This document shows positions 1-8,281 of a DNA stretch of 64,000 nucleotides, piece by piece. The notes under the pieces were generated by a model. The model was not told the DNA's origin, ran no database searches, and saw nothing but the letters and a program-made list of their open reading frames with translations. Positions within the stretch are counted from its first letter, which is position 1, and each line of letters starts with the position of its first letter. Source of the DNA: Pseudomonas purpurea (lineage in GTDB: Bacteria; Pseudomonadota; Gammaproteobacteria; Pseudomonadales; Pseudomonadaceae); contig NZ_CP150918.1 of assembly GCF_039908635.1 (NCBI RefSeq), positions 4,046,001 through 4,110,000 of the forward strand, read 5' to 3'. A program made the translations under genes and the position numbers.

Positions 1-2
1 CG

Positions 3-662
<660 letters not shown>

Positions 663-729
663 TATTTGCCGTGACAGGCATCGCGGTGCTTGCTCCGGGC
701 GGCGATCCGACGATGAGCGATAACGCGGT

Positions 730-1692
730 CTATCGACTGATCGCGGCCCGCATCCGCCGGGCCTTGAGCCCGGCGATCAGCGACGGCGCCAGCGCGACCA
801 GCGCCGAGCCCACCACCACCAGCACCGCACCGCCATACCCCAGACCGTTGATTTGCTCGGCGTGCACGTAATCCGGCCACCACCAGGCGGCCAATGCCAC
901 GGCGGCGAAGGTGACCAGCGGCGTGATGGCCAGCGTGGCGCTGACCCGCGAGGCTTCCCAATGAGCCAGCGCTTCGGCAAAGGCGCCATAGGCAATCAGC
1001 GTGTTCAGGCAACACGCCAGCAGCAACCAGCCTTGCAGCGGGCTCAGTTGCAACGCTTCCAACGGATGCACCCAAGGCGTGAGCAGCAACGCGCAAAACA
1101 GGTAGATCACCATCATCACCTGCAACGAATTCCACACCGTCAGCAGCTGTTTCTGGCCCAGGGCATAAAAGGTCCACACGGTCGACGCCGCGAGAATCAG
1201 CAGGACACCGGCGGTGTAGTCACTCAATGAGGTCAGCAGTTCACTCAGGCGCTGATTGAAAAACAGCCCGAAGCCAATCAACAGCACCAGCAGGCCAATT
1301 CCCTGCCCCAGGCTGAAACGCTCCTTGAACACGAACAGGCTGGCGATCAGCAGCATGATCGGCCCCATCTGCACCACCAGTTGCGCCGTGCCGGGGCTCA
1401 GCAGGTTAAGGCCCATCAGGTACAGCACGTAATTGCCCACCAGCCCCAGCACGGCCATCGCCACCAACCAGCCGCCCCTTGGGCCGAGCGCCTTGCGGCT
1501 CGGCAAACGCCGGGTTGCCGTCAGGTACACGAACAAACAGCCACCGGACACCAGCAAGCGAAACCAGGTCACCGTGACCGGGTCCATCACCAGCAACACT
1601 TGTTTGAGTTTGATCGGCAGGATTCCCCACAGCAGTGCGGTCAGCAAGGCGAGAAACAGACCATAAACCCAGCGACCAGACGAAATGTGCAT
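730..1692 (-). CDS. EamA/DMT family transporter (RarD-like)
   Basis: 320 residues, almost entirely hydrophobic, with about ten predicted membrane segments arranged as two EamA repeats (about 10-145 and 160-300). Members of this superfamily export or import small metabolites across the inner membrane. The substrate cannot be read from the sequence. The N-terminal half (WGILPIKLKQVLLVMDPVTVTWFRLL) is typical of the group annotated as EamA or RarD-like. The start ATG is preceded by a weak GGGGG stretch. No operon partner is visible; it converges with fumC. Confidence 0.85.
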   Translation of the reverse strand: MHISSGRWVYGLFLALLTALLWGILPIKLKQVLLVMDPVTVTWFRLLVSGGCLFVYLTATRRLPSRKALGPRGGWLVAMAVLGLVGNYVLYLMGLNLLSPGTAQLVVQMGPIMLLIASLFVFKERFSLGQGIGLLVLLIGFGLFFNQRLSELLTSLSDYTAGVLLILAASTVWTFYALGQKQLLTVWNSLQVMMVIYLFCALLLTPWVHPLEALQLSPLQGWLLLACCLNTLIAYGAFAEALAHWEASRVSATLAITPLVTFAAVALAAWWWPDYVHAEQINGLGYGGAVLVVVGSALVALAPSLIAGLKARRMRAAISR

Positions 1693-1900
1693 GCAACCCC
1701 CACTGCCAGATAATCAAAACCCCATTCTAGGCTGACGACGATACATCACGCCGGCACCGTCAGTAATACGCCGTGAACAAGACGGTATCGGTCGCAGCGA
1801 TAAATTGACGGTATGCCGCTGATCCGAAGGTTGGGCGCATCAAGGTGTTCAGACTTAAGCTGATTTTGTTCCGGGACCGCCCACACGACAGGAGCTCACC

Positions 1901-2101
1901 ATGTACGGCATGCGCGCCCAAGACATCGCCCCGGCCACTCACTTTCGCAGTGACCGACTAACCCGCGTGAATGGCGACTTGTATTTCAGCACCCGGGAAA
2001 ACACCCTGGAAGGCCCGTTCAGCAACCATGAGGAAGCCGAACGGGAGGTCCGCGCCTATATCGAACGAGTACGACTATTGAGCCGCGAGCGCATCAGCTG
2101 A
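1901..2101 (+). CDS. Small conserved Pseudomonas protein (DUF6316-like)
   Basis: 66 residues with a strong AGGAG ribosome binding site seven bases upstream of the ATG. The sequence RTGD-like core (HFRSDRLTRVNGDLYFSTRE) followed by a charged helix (EEAEREVRAYIERVRLL) resembles the small DUF6316 family found across Pseudomonas. No enzymatic motif or membrane segment is present, and the function is unknown. It stands alone between the divergent DMT gene and the convergent phosphotransferase gene. Confidence 0.7.
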   Translation: MYGMRAQDIAPATHFRSDRLTRVNGDLYFSTRENTLEGPFSNHEEAEREVRAYIERVRLLSRERIS

Positions 2102-2227
2102 TACCTGCTCGGCGAACACGTCATTGAGTTCCCGGAACTCGATGCTCGCCACGTTCAGGCCTTTAGTCCTGAGCAACTTCGCGCCAACCGCGACAATCAT
2201 TCACCTCGCGCCGGCGTAACCATTGCC

Positions 2228-3751
2228 TTAACTCGTGGCCTTCTTCAATTTCTTGTCGTGCTTGTCGGACTTTTCAAACGCTTCTTCCAGCGCCCGGTTA
2301 ATGGTGCGCAAGACCTTGACCCGCGCCCAGCGCTTGTCGTTGGCCTCGACCAGGGTCCAGGTCGACACCTCGGTGCTGGTGCGATCGACCATGTCGCCGA
2401 CGGCAGCGCGGTAATCGTCCCACTTGTCGCGGTTGCGCCAGTCGTCCTCGGTGATCTTGAAACGCTTGAACGGGATTTCCTCGCGCTGCTGGAAACGCTC
2501 CAGTTGCGTCTGCTTGTCGATGGCCAGCCAGAACTTCACCACAATGACCCTGGCGTCACTGAGCTGCTCTTCGAAATCGTTGATTTCGCCGTATGCGCGC
2601 ATCCAGTCGTTAGGGCTGCAAAACCCTTCAATGCGTTCGACCAGCACCCGGCCATACCAGGAACGGTCAAACACGGTAAACGTGCCACGGGCGGGGATAT
2701 GCCGCCAGAACCGCCACAAGTACGGTTGGGCACGTTCATCTTCGGTGGGGGCGGCGATGGGCACGATGCGGTACTGGCGCGGGTCGAGGGCGGCGGCAAC
2801 GCGGCGAATCGCGCCACCCTTGCCGGCCGCATCGTTGCCCTCGAAAACCGCCACCAAGGCGTGTTTGCGCATGCGCTTGTCACGCATCAACCCGGAAAGG
2901 CGCGCCTGCTCGGTAATCAGTTGTTCTTCGTAATCGTCCTTCTCCAGGTGCTGGCTCATGTCCAGGCTGTCGAGCAAGCTGAACTGGTCGACGGACGATG
3001 GCAGCGGCGCCGGGTTCATGCCGCTGCTTTTGACCTTGGGCGTCTTCAACGCACTTTGCAGACCTTCGAGCAGAATCTTGCCGACAGTCAAACTGCGGTA
3101 GTGAGCATCGACCCCTTCGATCACATGCCAGGGCGCATAGTCACGGCTGGTGCGACGCAGCACCCGCTCGCCAAAATGCACGAATTTGTCGTAGGTCTTC
3201 GATTGCTGCCAGTCCAGCGGGCTGATGCGCCAACTGTGCAGTGGGTCATCCTGCAAGGCCTTGAGCCGCGCCTTCATTTGCTTCTTGGACAGGTGAAACC
3301 AGAACTTGAAAATCAGCGCGCCTTCATCGCAGAGCATTTTTTCCAGGCGCTCGGCACCGGCGATGCCCTGATCGAGCCGGGCGTCCTTGAACTCGCCGTG
3401 CACCCGGCCCTGCAACATCTGGCTGTACCAGTTGCCGAAGAACACACCCATGCGGCCCTTGGCCGGCAGCATCCGCCAGTAACGCCAGGCCGGTGGCCGC
3501 GCCAGTTCTTCGTCGGTTTGCTGATCGAAGGTGCGCACCTCGATCAGTCGCGGGTCCATCCACTCGTTGAGCAACTTGACCGTCTCGCCCTTGCCCGCGC
3601 CTTCGATGCCATTGATCAGCACGATCACGGGAAAGCGCGCCTGCTGCTGAAGTTCAAACTGCGCTTCCAGCAAGGCCTCGCGCAGGGCCGGGACCTCGGC
3701 GTCGTAGGTTTCTTTGTCGATGGCGTGACCGATTTCGGCAGATTCGAACAT
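2228..3751 (-). CDS. pap: Polyphosphate:AMP phosphotransferase (class II PPK2, Pap)
   Basis: 507 residues carrying two fused PPK2 domains. Pap phosphorylates AMP to ADP with polyphosphate as donor. The N-terminal domain has a Walker A-like GIEGAGKGE, but the acidic Walker B position is replaced (FGNWY). The C-terminal domain has the full set: GNDAAGKGG and the lid/Walker B stretch FDRSWYGRVLVER. This split, with a degenerate first half and a catalytic second half, is the norm for two-domain class II PPK2. The frame is open upstream, but the ATG used here has GGGAG six bases before it and begins MFESAEIGHAID, so I prefer it to the longer start. Monocistronic, head-to-head with mnmC. Confidence 0.9.
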   Translation of the reverse strand: MFESAEIGHAIDKETYDAEVPALREALLEAQFELQQQARFPVIVLINGIEGAGKGETVKLLNEWMDPRLIEVRTFDQQTDEELARPPAWRYWRMLPAKGRMGVFFGNWYSQMLQGRVHGEFKDARLDQGIAGAERLEKMLCDEGALIFKFWFHLSKKQMKARLKALQDDPLHSWRISPLDWQQSKTYDKFVHFGERVLRRTSRDYAPWHVIEGVDAHYRSLTVGKILLEGLQSALKTPKVKSSGMNPAPLPSSVDQFSLLDSLDMSQHLEKDDYEEQLITEQARLSGLMRDKRMRKHALVAVFEGNDAAGKGGAIRRVAAALDPRQYRIVPIAAPTEDERAQPYLWRFWRHIPARGTFTVFDRSWYGRVLVERIEGFCSPNDWMRAYGEINDFEEQLSDARVIVVKFWLAIDKQTQLERFQQREEIPFKRFKITEDDWRNRDKWDDYRAAVGDMVDRTSTEVSTWTLVEANDKRWARVKVLRTINRALEEAFEKSDKHDKKLKKATS

Positions 3752-3891
3752 GGGCGGCTCCCTTCCAAGATTGAGCAAGACTAACGGATTGCCCCAGCGT
3801 TTGTCTGGGCAAAGCTCATGACGGTTGTCATGGATCAATCGCTGCTCTGGCGATCGGCTAGAATGGCCACCCAGCCGTTGCCGAGCCCGCC

Positions 3892-5874
3892 ATGAATCCT
3901 GTAATGCACCACGCCCAACTCGACTGGGACGACCAGGGACGCCCGCACTCGCGGGTGTTCGACGATGTGTACTTCTCCGACCAGTCGGGCCTGGAAGAAA
4001 CCCGCTACGTGTTCATCGAGCAGAATCGCTTGAGCGAACGCTTCGCCGCGCTGCCGGCCGACGGTCGTTTCGTGATTGGCGAAACCGGTTTCGGCACCGG
4101 GCTGAATTTTCTCTGCGCCTGGCAGTTGTTCGAGCAGCAAGCGGTGGCCGGCGCACGGCTGCATTTTGTCAGCGTCGAAAAGTACCCGCTGAGCCCAAGC
4201 GACCTGCAACGGGCCCTGGCCCTCTGGCCAGAACTCAAAGTCTTTGCCGACCCATTGCTGGCCCAGTACGTGGCGATCCATCAAGGCTTTCAGCGGTTGA
4301 TGCTGGACAACGGTCGCGTAACCCTGACCCTGTTGATCGGCGATGCACTGGAACAACTGCCGCAACTGGACGCGCACATCGATGCCTGGTTTCTCGACGG
4401 TTTCGCCCCGGCGAAAAACCCGGACATGTGGACCGCCGAACTCTTTGCCGAACTGGCCCGGCTGGCCGCCCCCGACTCGACAATCAGTACGTTCACCAGC
4501 ACCGGTTGGGTGCGCCGTTTGCTGAACGCGGCAGGCTTCAAAATGCGCCGCACACCGGGCATCGGTCACAAGTGGGAAATCCTGCGCGGCGCGTTTCTCG
4601 GCTGGCCCGAGGAGACGCCAGCCCCGGCAGCGATCAAGCCATGGTTTGCCCGGCCCACGCCCCTGGTCGGCGAGCGTCGCGCCCTGGTGATCGGCGCCGG
4701 GCTGGCCGGTTGTGCGAGTGCGGCCAGCCTCGCTGCGCGCGGCTGGCAAGTCAGCGTCATGGAGCGTCACGGCGAATTGGCGCAGGAAGCCTCGGGCAAC
4801 CCGCAAGGCGTGCTGTACCTCAAGCTCTCGGCCCACAGCACCGCATTGTCACAAATGATCATCAGCGGTTTCGGCTATACCCGCCGACTGCTTGAGCACC
4901 TGCAACGCGGTGTCGACTGGGACGGTTGCGGGGTGCTGCAACTGGCGTTCAATGCCAAGGAAGCGGAGCGTCAGGCGCAGTTGGCCGCCGCGTTTCCGGC
5001 CGATCTGGTGCATCTGCTGGATCAACCGCAAGCGCAGGCCAAGGCCGGAATAGAGCTGACCCACGGCGGACTGTTCTACCCGCAAGGTGGCTGGGTTCAC
5101 CCGCCCGCACTGTGCCAATGGCAAGCGACACACACCCATGTTCAGCGGTTGCTGCACCGTGAAGCGCTGGAACTGCGCAAGGTCGATGACCAGTGGCAAG
5201 CCTGGGACGGCGAGACGTTGCTGGCCAGTGCACCGGTGGTGATCCTGGCCGGCGCCGCCGAGATCAAACGCTTTGCGCAGAGTGCCGAACTGCCGCTCAA
5301 ACGCATTCGCGGGCAAATCACCCGCCTCCCTCAAACCGCGCAAAGCCAGAGCCTGGCCACCGTGGTGTGCGCCGAAGGTTACGTCGCCCCTGCACGCCTG
5401 GGTGAACACACCCTGGGCGCGAGTTTCGACTTCAAGAGCGACGACCTGACCCCGACCACCGCCGAACACCTGGGCAACCTTGAGTTGCTCAAGGAGATTT
5501 CTACCGATCTGGTCAGCCGCCTGCACGCCGAACAGTTGGACCCGGAGCAACTTCAGGGCCGCGCGGCGTTCCGTTGCACCAGCCCCGATTACCTGCCCAT
5601 CGTCGGACCTTTGGCCGACAACCAAGCCTTTGCCCAGGCTTACGCGGCATTGAGCAAGGACGCCCGGCAGGTACCGGACGTCGCGTGCCCCTGGCTCGAC
5701 GGCTTGTACGTGAACAGCGGCCATGGCTCACGCGGGTTGATCACCGCGCCGCTGTCCGGCGAACTGCTCGCTGCCTGGCTGGACAACGAACCGCTGCCCC
5801 TGCCCCGCGCTGTCGCCGAAGCCTGTCACCCGAATCGCTTTGCCTTGCGCCGCTTGATCCGGGGCAACGGATAA
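3892..5874 (+). CDS. mnmC: Bifunctional tRNA mnm5s2U34 biosynthesis protein MnmC
   Basis: 660 residues, the expected length for the two-domain enzyme. The N-terminal SAM-dependent methyltransferase domain (about 1-240; motif GETGFGTGLNFL, then WFLDGFAPAKNPDMW) performs the last step, nm5U to mnm5U. The C-terminal FAD oxidoreductase domain (about 260-660; dinucleotide motif VIGAGLAGCASA) removes the carboxymethyl group from cmnm5U34. The product is a wobble modification of tRNAs reading NNA/NNG codons. The C-terminal end has the conserved NSGHGSRGLITAPLSGE stretch of DAO-type enzymes. The gene is intact, monocistronic and followed by a small YheU-type gene. Confidence 0.97.
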   Translation: MNPVMHHAQLDWDDQGRPHSRVFDDVYFSDQSGLEETRYVFIEQNRLSERFAALPADGRFVIGETGFGTGLNFLCAWQLFEQQAVAGARLHFVSVEKYPLSPSDLQRALALWPELKVFADPLLAQYVAIHQGFQRLMLDNGRVTLTLLIGDALEQLPQLDAHIDAWFLDGFAPAKNPDMWTAELFAELARLAAPDSTISTFTSTGWVRRLLNAAGFKMRRTPGIGHKWEILRGAFLGWPEETPAPAAIKPWFARPTPLVGERRALVIGAGLAGCASAASLAARGWQVSVMERHGELAQEASGNPQGVLYLKLSAHSTALSQMIISGFGYTRRLLEHLQRGVDWDGCGVLQLAFNAKEAERQAQLAAAFPADLVHLLDQPQAQAKAGIELTHGGLFYPQGGWVHPPALCQWQATHTHVQRLLHREALELRKVDDQWQAWDGETLLASAPVVILAGAAEIKRFAQSAELPLKRIRGQITRLPQTAQSQSLATVVCAEGYVAPARLGEHTLGASFDFKSDDLTPTTAEHLGNLELLKEISTDLVSRLHAEQLDPEQLQGRAAFRCTSPDYLPIVGPLADNQAFAQAYAALSKDARQVPDVACPWLDGLYVNSGHGSRGLITAPLSGELLAAWLDNEPLPLPRAVAEACHPNRFALRRLIRGNG

Positions 5875-5954
5875 CCTGATCGGGCAGAACCCGGCAGGCT
5901 GGCCCCCATGGCTCATTCGCCGTAGCATCACGCAATTGTTTAACCGAGGTGCCT

Positions 5955-6182
5955 ATGCTGATCCCCCACGACCAACTTGAAGTCGACACCCTCACCCGCC
6001 TGATCGAAGACTTCGTCACCCGTGACGGCACCGACAATGGTGATGAAACGCCACTTGAGACCCGCGTACTCCGGGTTCGAAGTGCATTGAGCAAGGGCCA
6101 GGCACTGATTGTCTTCGACCCGGAAAGCGAACAATGCCAACTGATGCTCAAGCACGACGTCCCCAAGCATCTGTTCGACTGA
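5955..6182 (+). CDS. UPF0270 (YheU-like) protein
   Basis: 75 residues that closely fit the UPF0270 family: MLIPHDQLEVDTLTRLIEDF at the start, then the near-invariant TRDGTDNGDETPLETRV, and FDPESEQCQLMLK near the end. The family function is unknown. Two starts are possible, a GTG at 5949 and this ATG. The ATG gives the family N-terminus and has GAGG five bases upstream, so it is chosen. It converges on the csrA paralogue, with only five bases between the stop codons. Confidence 0.9.
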   Translation: MLIPHDQLEVDTLTRLIEDFVTRDGTDNGDETPLETRVLRVRSALSKGQALIVFDPESEQCQLMLKHDVPKHLFD

Positions 6183-6187
6183 AAATC

Positions 6188-6373
6188 TCAGCGCCCCTTG
6201 GACTGGGCGCGGCGCGACTGAATGCGCTCGTAGACCTCAGCGCGGTGCACATTCACGTTCGGGGGGGCCTCGATGCCAAAGCGGATGTTGTTGCCGTTGA
6301 TCGCGAGGATGCGCAGGGAAATGTTGTCGCCGATGGAAATCAATTCGCCCACAACGCGGCTGAGTACAAGCAT
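6188..6373 (-). CDS. CsrA/RsmA-family translational regulator (RsmI-like paralogue)
   Basis: 61 residues covering a complete CsrA fold: MLVLSRVVGELISIGDNISL, then VRFG-type strand IRFGIEAPPNVNVHRAEVY and a short charged C-terminal helix. CsrA dimers bind GGA motifs in 5' leaders and block or protect mRNA. The arginine of the RNA-binding face (R44-like, in VHRAEVYERIQ) is present. The sequence differs from canonical RsmA/RsmE (MLILTRK) and matches the third Pseudomonas paralogue called RsmI or CsrA3. AAGGA lies eight bases upstream of the ATG. A seven-G/C run inside the gene is in frame. Confidence 0.9.
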   Translation of the reverse strand: MLVLSRVVGELISIGDNISLRILAINGNNIRFGIEAPPNVNVHRAEVYERIQSRRAQSKGR

Positions 6374-6515
6374 GGCTCTAGTCCTTGAGGTAACCGGACC
6401 TTGAAGATGCCCGCCACCGGGCAGCGCTTCAATGCACGCGGGGCAAAACAGTCTCGCCCTACAATGCCACCAGATGCTCCTTACAGACTTTTCCTGCAAA
6501 CCCCGTCAATGAACG

Positions 6516-6850
6516 TTACGGAGCCGAGAAGCGTGGGCCGAACAGAATGACGCTCGCGCCCAGCACACACAGTGCAACGCCCAGCCAGTCCGAACCCAGC
6601 GGCCGCACACGCTCGACCACGGCCAGCCAGCCAATGGACGCGATGATGTAGATACCGCCGTAAGCGGCATAGGCCCCCGGCCGGCGTAGCTCGCCTCGAC
6701 GCGGGTCAACAACAGCGCGAACAACGTCAGGCTGATCAGTGCCGGGGCGATCCACCAGGCGCTTTTACCCTGGCGCAGCCACATCCAGAAGGCGTAACAA
6801 CCGGCGATTTCAAACAACGCGGCGAGGAAAAACCAGAGGTAATTGAGCAT
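6516..6850 (-). pseudogene. ynfA: YnfA/UPF0060 small membrane protein, frameshifted
   Basis: The first half (from the ATG at 6850) reads [20 protein letters not shown] through [12 protein letters not shown] in one frame. The family-typical continuation [20 protein letters not shown] to [10 protein letters not shown] lies in the next frame. The switch is at a run of five C on the + strand (about 6673-6678), where three or six would restore the frame. The reconstructed protein is about 110 residues with four membrane helices, the normal size for this SMR-like family. Function is uncertain; some members have been linked to multidrug efflux. Either a real inactivation or a homopolymer sequence error. 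Confidence 0.85.
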
Positions 6851-6914
6851 GCAAATGTCTCGTCAGAGTTGCCAGATGCGGCAACCCTAACGACACAGCC
6901 TTATGCGGGCAAGT

Positions 6915-7730
6915 TCAGCTGGCGCATTGCCTGGCCTTGGCGCGCATCTTGTCGGCCATCACGGTCATTTCGTTGTAGAGCAGTTGCGGGTTCTTTTGCT
7001 TGATCGCCCAGGCCATGCGTCCCTGTTCATGGGGCAGGATCATGAACTCGCCAGCGGCAACCTGTTGGTAAATGTAGTCCGCGATATCCGTGGCGGTAAT
7101 CGGCGAACTTTCCAGCAACTTGCCGACCTGGGCTTTCATGGCCGGGGTCGGGCCCCGGAAAGAGTCCAGCAAGTTGGTCTGGAAGAATGACGGGCACACC
7201 ACATGCACACTGACTTCCTGCTGCGCCAGTTCAATCAACAGGCTCTCGGACAGCGCCACCACACCGGCCTTGGCCACGTTGTAGTTGCTCATGGCCGGGC
7301 CCTGCATCAACGCGGCCATGGAGGCGATGTTGATGATCTTGCCTTTGCTCTTTTCCAGCAGCGGCAGGAAGGCCTTGCACCCCTTGACCACGCCCATCAG
7401 GTTGATCGCAATCTGCCAGTCCCAGTCTTCAAGCGACAGCTCACTGAAGAATCCGCCCGAGGCCACGCCGGCGTTGTTGACGATCACATCGATGCCGCCG
7501 AGCTTCTGTTCGCAGGCCTGGGCGAACGCCGTCAACTGGCTGTAGTCGCGCACATCGCAACGCTGGACGAACCCTTCGCCACCCGCCTCGCGCACCAACA
7601 TGAGGGTTTCCTGCAAACCGGGTTCACTGACATCCGACAACGCCAACTGCCAGCCTTCACGGGCCCAGCGCAGTGCGATTTCCCGTCCCAGGCCGGAGCC
7701 GGCGCCCGTGATCATCATGCGATTTTGCAT
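6915..7730 (-). CDS. SDR family NAD(P)-dependent oxidoreductase
   Basis: 271 residues of a classical short-chain dehydrogenase/reductase. The cofactor motif TGAGSGLG is at residues 8-15, NNAGVASGG near residue 90, and the catalytic Ser plus YNVAK (Tyr-x3-Lys) near residues 140-155. The C-terminal part varies and defines the substrate, which cannot be told from sequence. The C-terminal extension (FMILPHEQGRMAWAIKQKNP) is common in Pseudomonas SDRs of unknown substrate. The open frame extends 58 codons upstream, but this ATG gives the standard SDR N-terminus and has AAGG upstream. Confidence 0.88.
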   Translation of the reverse strand: MQNRMMITGAGSGLGREIALRWAREGWQLALSDVSEPGLQETLMLVREAGGEGFVQRCDVRDYSQLTAFAQACEQKLGGIDVIVNNAGVASGGFFSELSLEDWDWQIAINLMGVVKGCKAFLPLLEKSKGKIINIASMAALMQGPAMSNYNVAKAGVVALSESLLIELAQQEVSVHVVCPSFFQTNLLDSFRGPTPAMKAQVGKLLESSPITATDIADYIYQQVAAGEFMILPHEQGRMAWAIKQKNPQLLYNEMTVMADKMRAKARQCAS

Positions 7731-8063
7731 AGCCGTTGCCTTAGTTGTTCCGGGGAAGAGGTGGCCAGTGTAGCGAAGGACATTGCGACACCCACGCACC
7801 ATCAGGGCGCTGAATGCCTCAGGCAAACCGAAGCGCTTGAGAGGCTCGCAAACGTGCTGCCACCCTCGCGATAGCAGGCGTGATGCGGCCTTGTCTGCCC
7901 CCAACTAAAAACGAAATAAACCGGTGTCCAAAAAGCAGTAAAGAAATAGTGAATTTTCTTTTATGTACCGGACTCGGACATTTTAAGGCGCTAGGTTTTA
8001 TTGCAGCCGAGTCAGTTGTCCAACCCTTGCGACTTTCCATAACACTCAATTAAGGAAACCGAT
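7731..8063. other. Intergenic region without recognised gene
   Basis: 333 bases separating the divergent SDR gene and the small DUF3309 gene. The right part, about 7900-8050, is AT-richer than its neighbours and probably holds both promoters. I see no confident -35/-10 pair, operator or hairpin. Confidence 0.5.
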
Positions 8064-8216
8064 ATGGGCACCATTCTTCTCGTGATTCTGATCCTCCTGC
8101 TGATCGGTGGCCTGCCAGTCTTCCCGCATTCACGCAGTTGGGGCTACGGCCCGTCCGGTGTAATCGGCGTGGTGGTGGTCGTATTAGTGGTTTTGTTGCT
8201 ACTTGGCAGGATTTGA
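8064..8216 (+). CDS. DUF3309 small membrane protein
   Basis: 50 residues beginning MGTILLVILILLLIGGLPVF and ending with a second hydrophobic run of valines and leucines, separated by a short polar loop (PHSRSWGYGPSG). This two-helix pattern with the central SxxWGYGPSG is the DUF3309 family, small proteins often seen near stress genes, function unknown. AAGGA lies seven bases before the ATG. A strong terminator follows about 20 bases after the stop. Confidence 0.85.
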   Translation: MGTILLVILILLLIGGLPVFPHSRSWGYGPSGVIGVVVVVLVVLLLLGRI

Positions 8217-8237
8217 CCGTCAACCGACTCAACAGGC

Positions 8238-8267
8238 AAAAAAAGAGGCCCTCGCGGGCCTCTTTTC
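8238..8267. terminator. Bidirectional Rho-independent terminator
   Basis: AAAAGAGGCCC and GGGCCTCTTTT pair perfectly around a four-base loop, with A and T tracts on either side. It can end transcription of the DUF3309 gene on + and of the LtaS-like gene on -. Confidence 0.9.
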
Positions 8268-8281
8268 TTGTGCGCCAAACG

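Noticed and set aside
2258..3784. 508-codon open frame antisense to the polyphosphate:AMP phosphotransferase gene
   Set aside because: The minus-strand frame has two PPK2 domains and a good ribosome binding site; this frame has no family motif and arises from GC-rich codon bias.
6256..6266. Seven-G run inside the csrA paralogue as a frameshift
   Set aside because: Translation across it (EAPPNVNVHR) matches the family, so the frame is correct.
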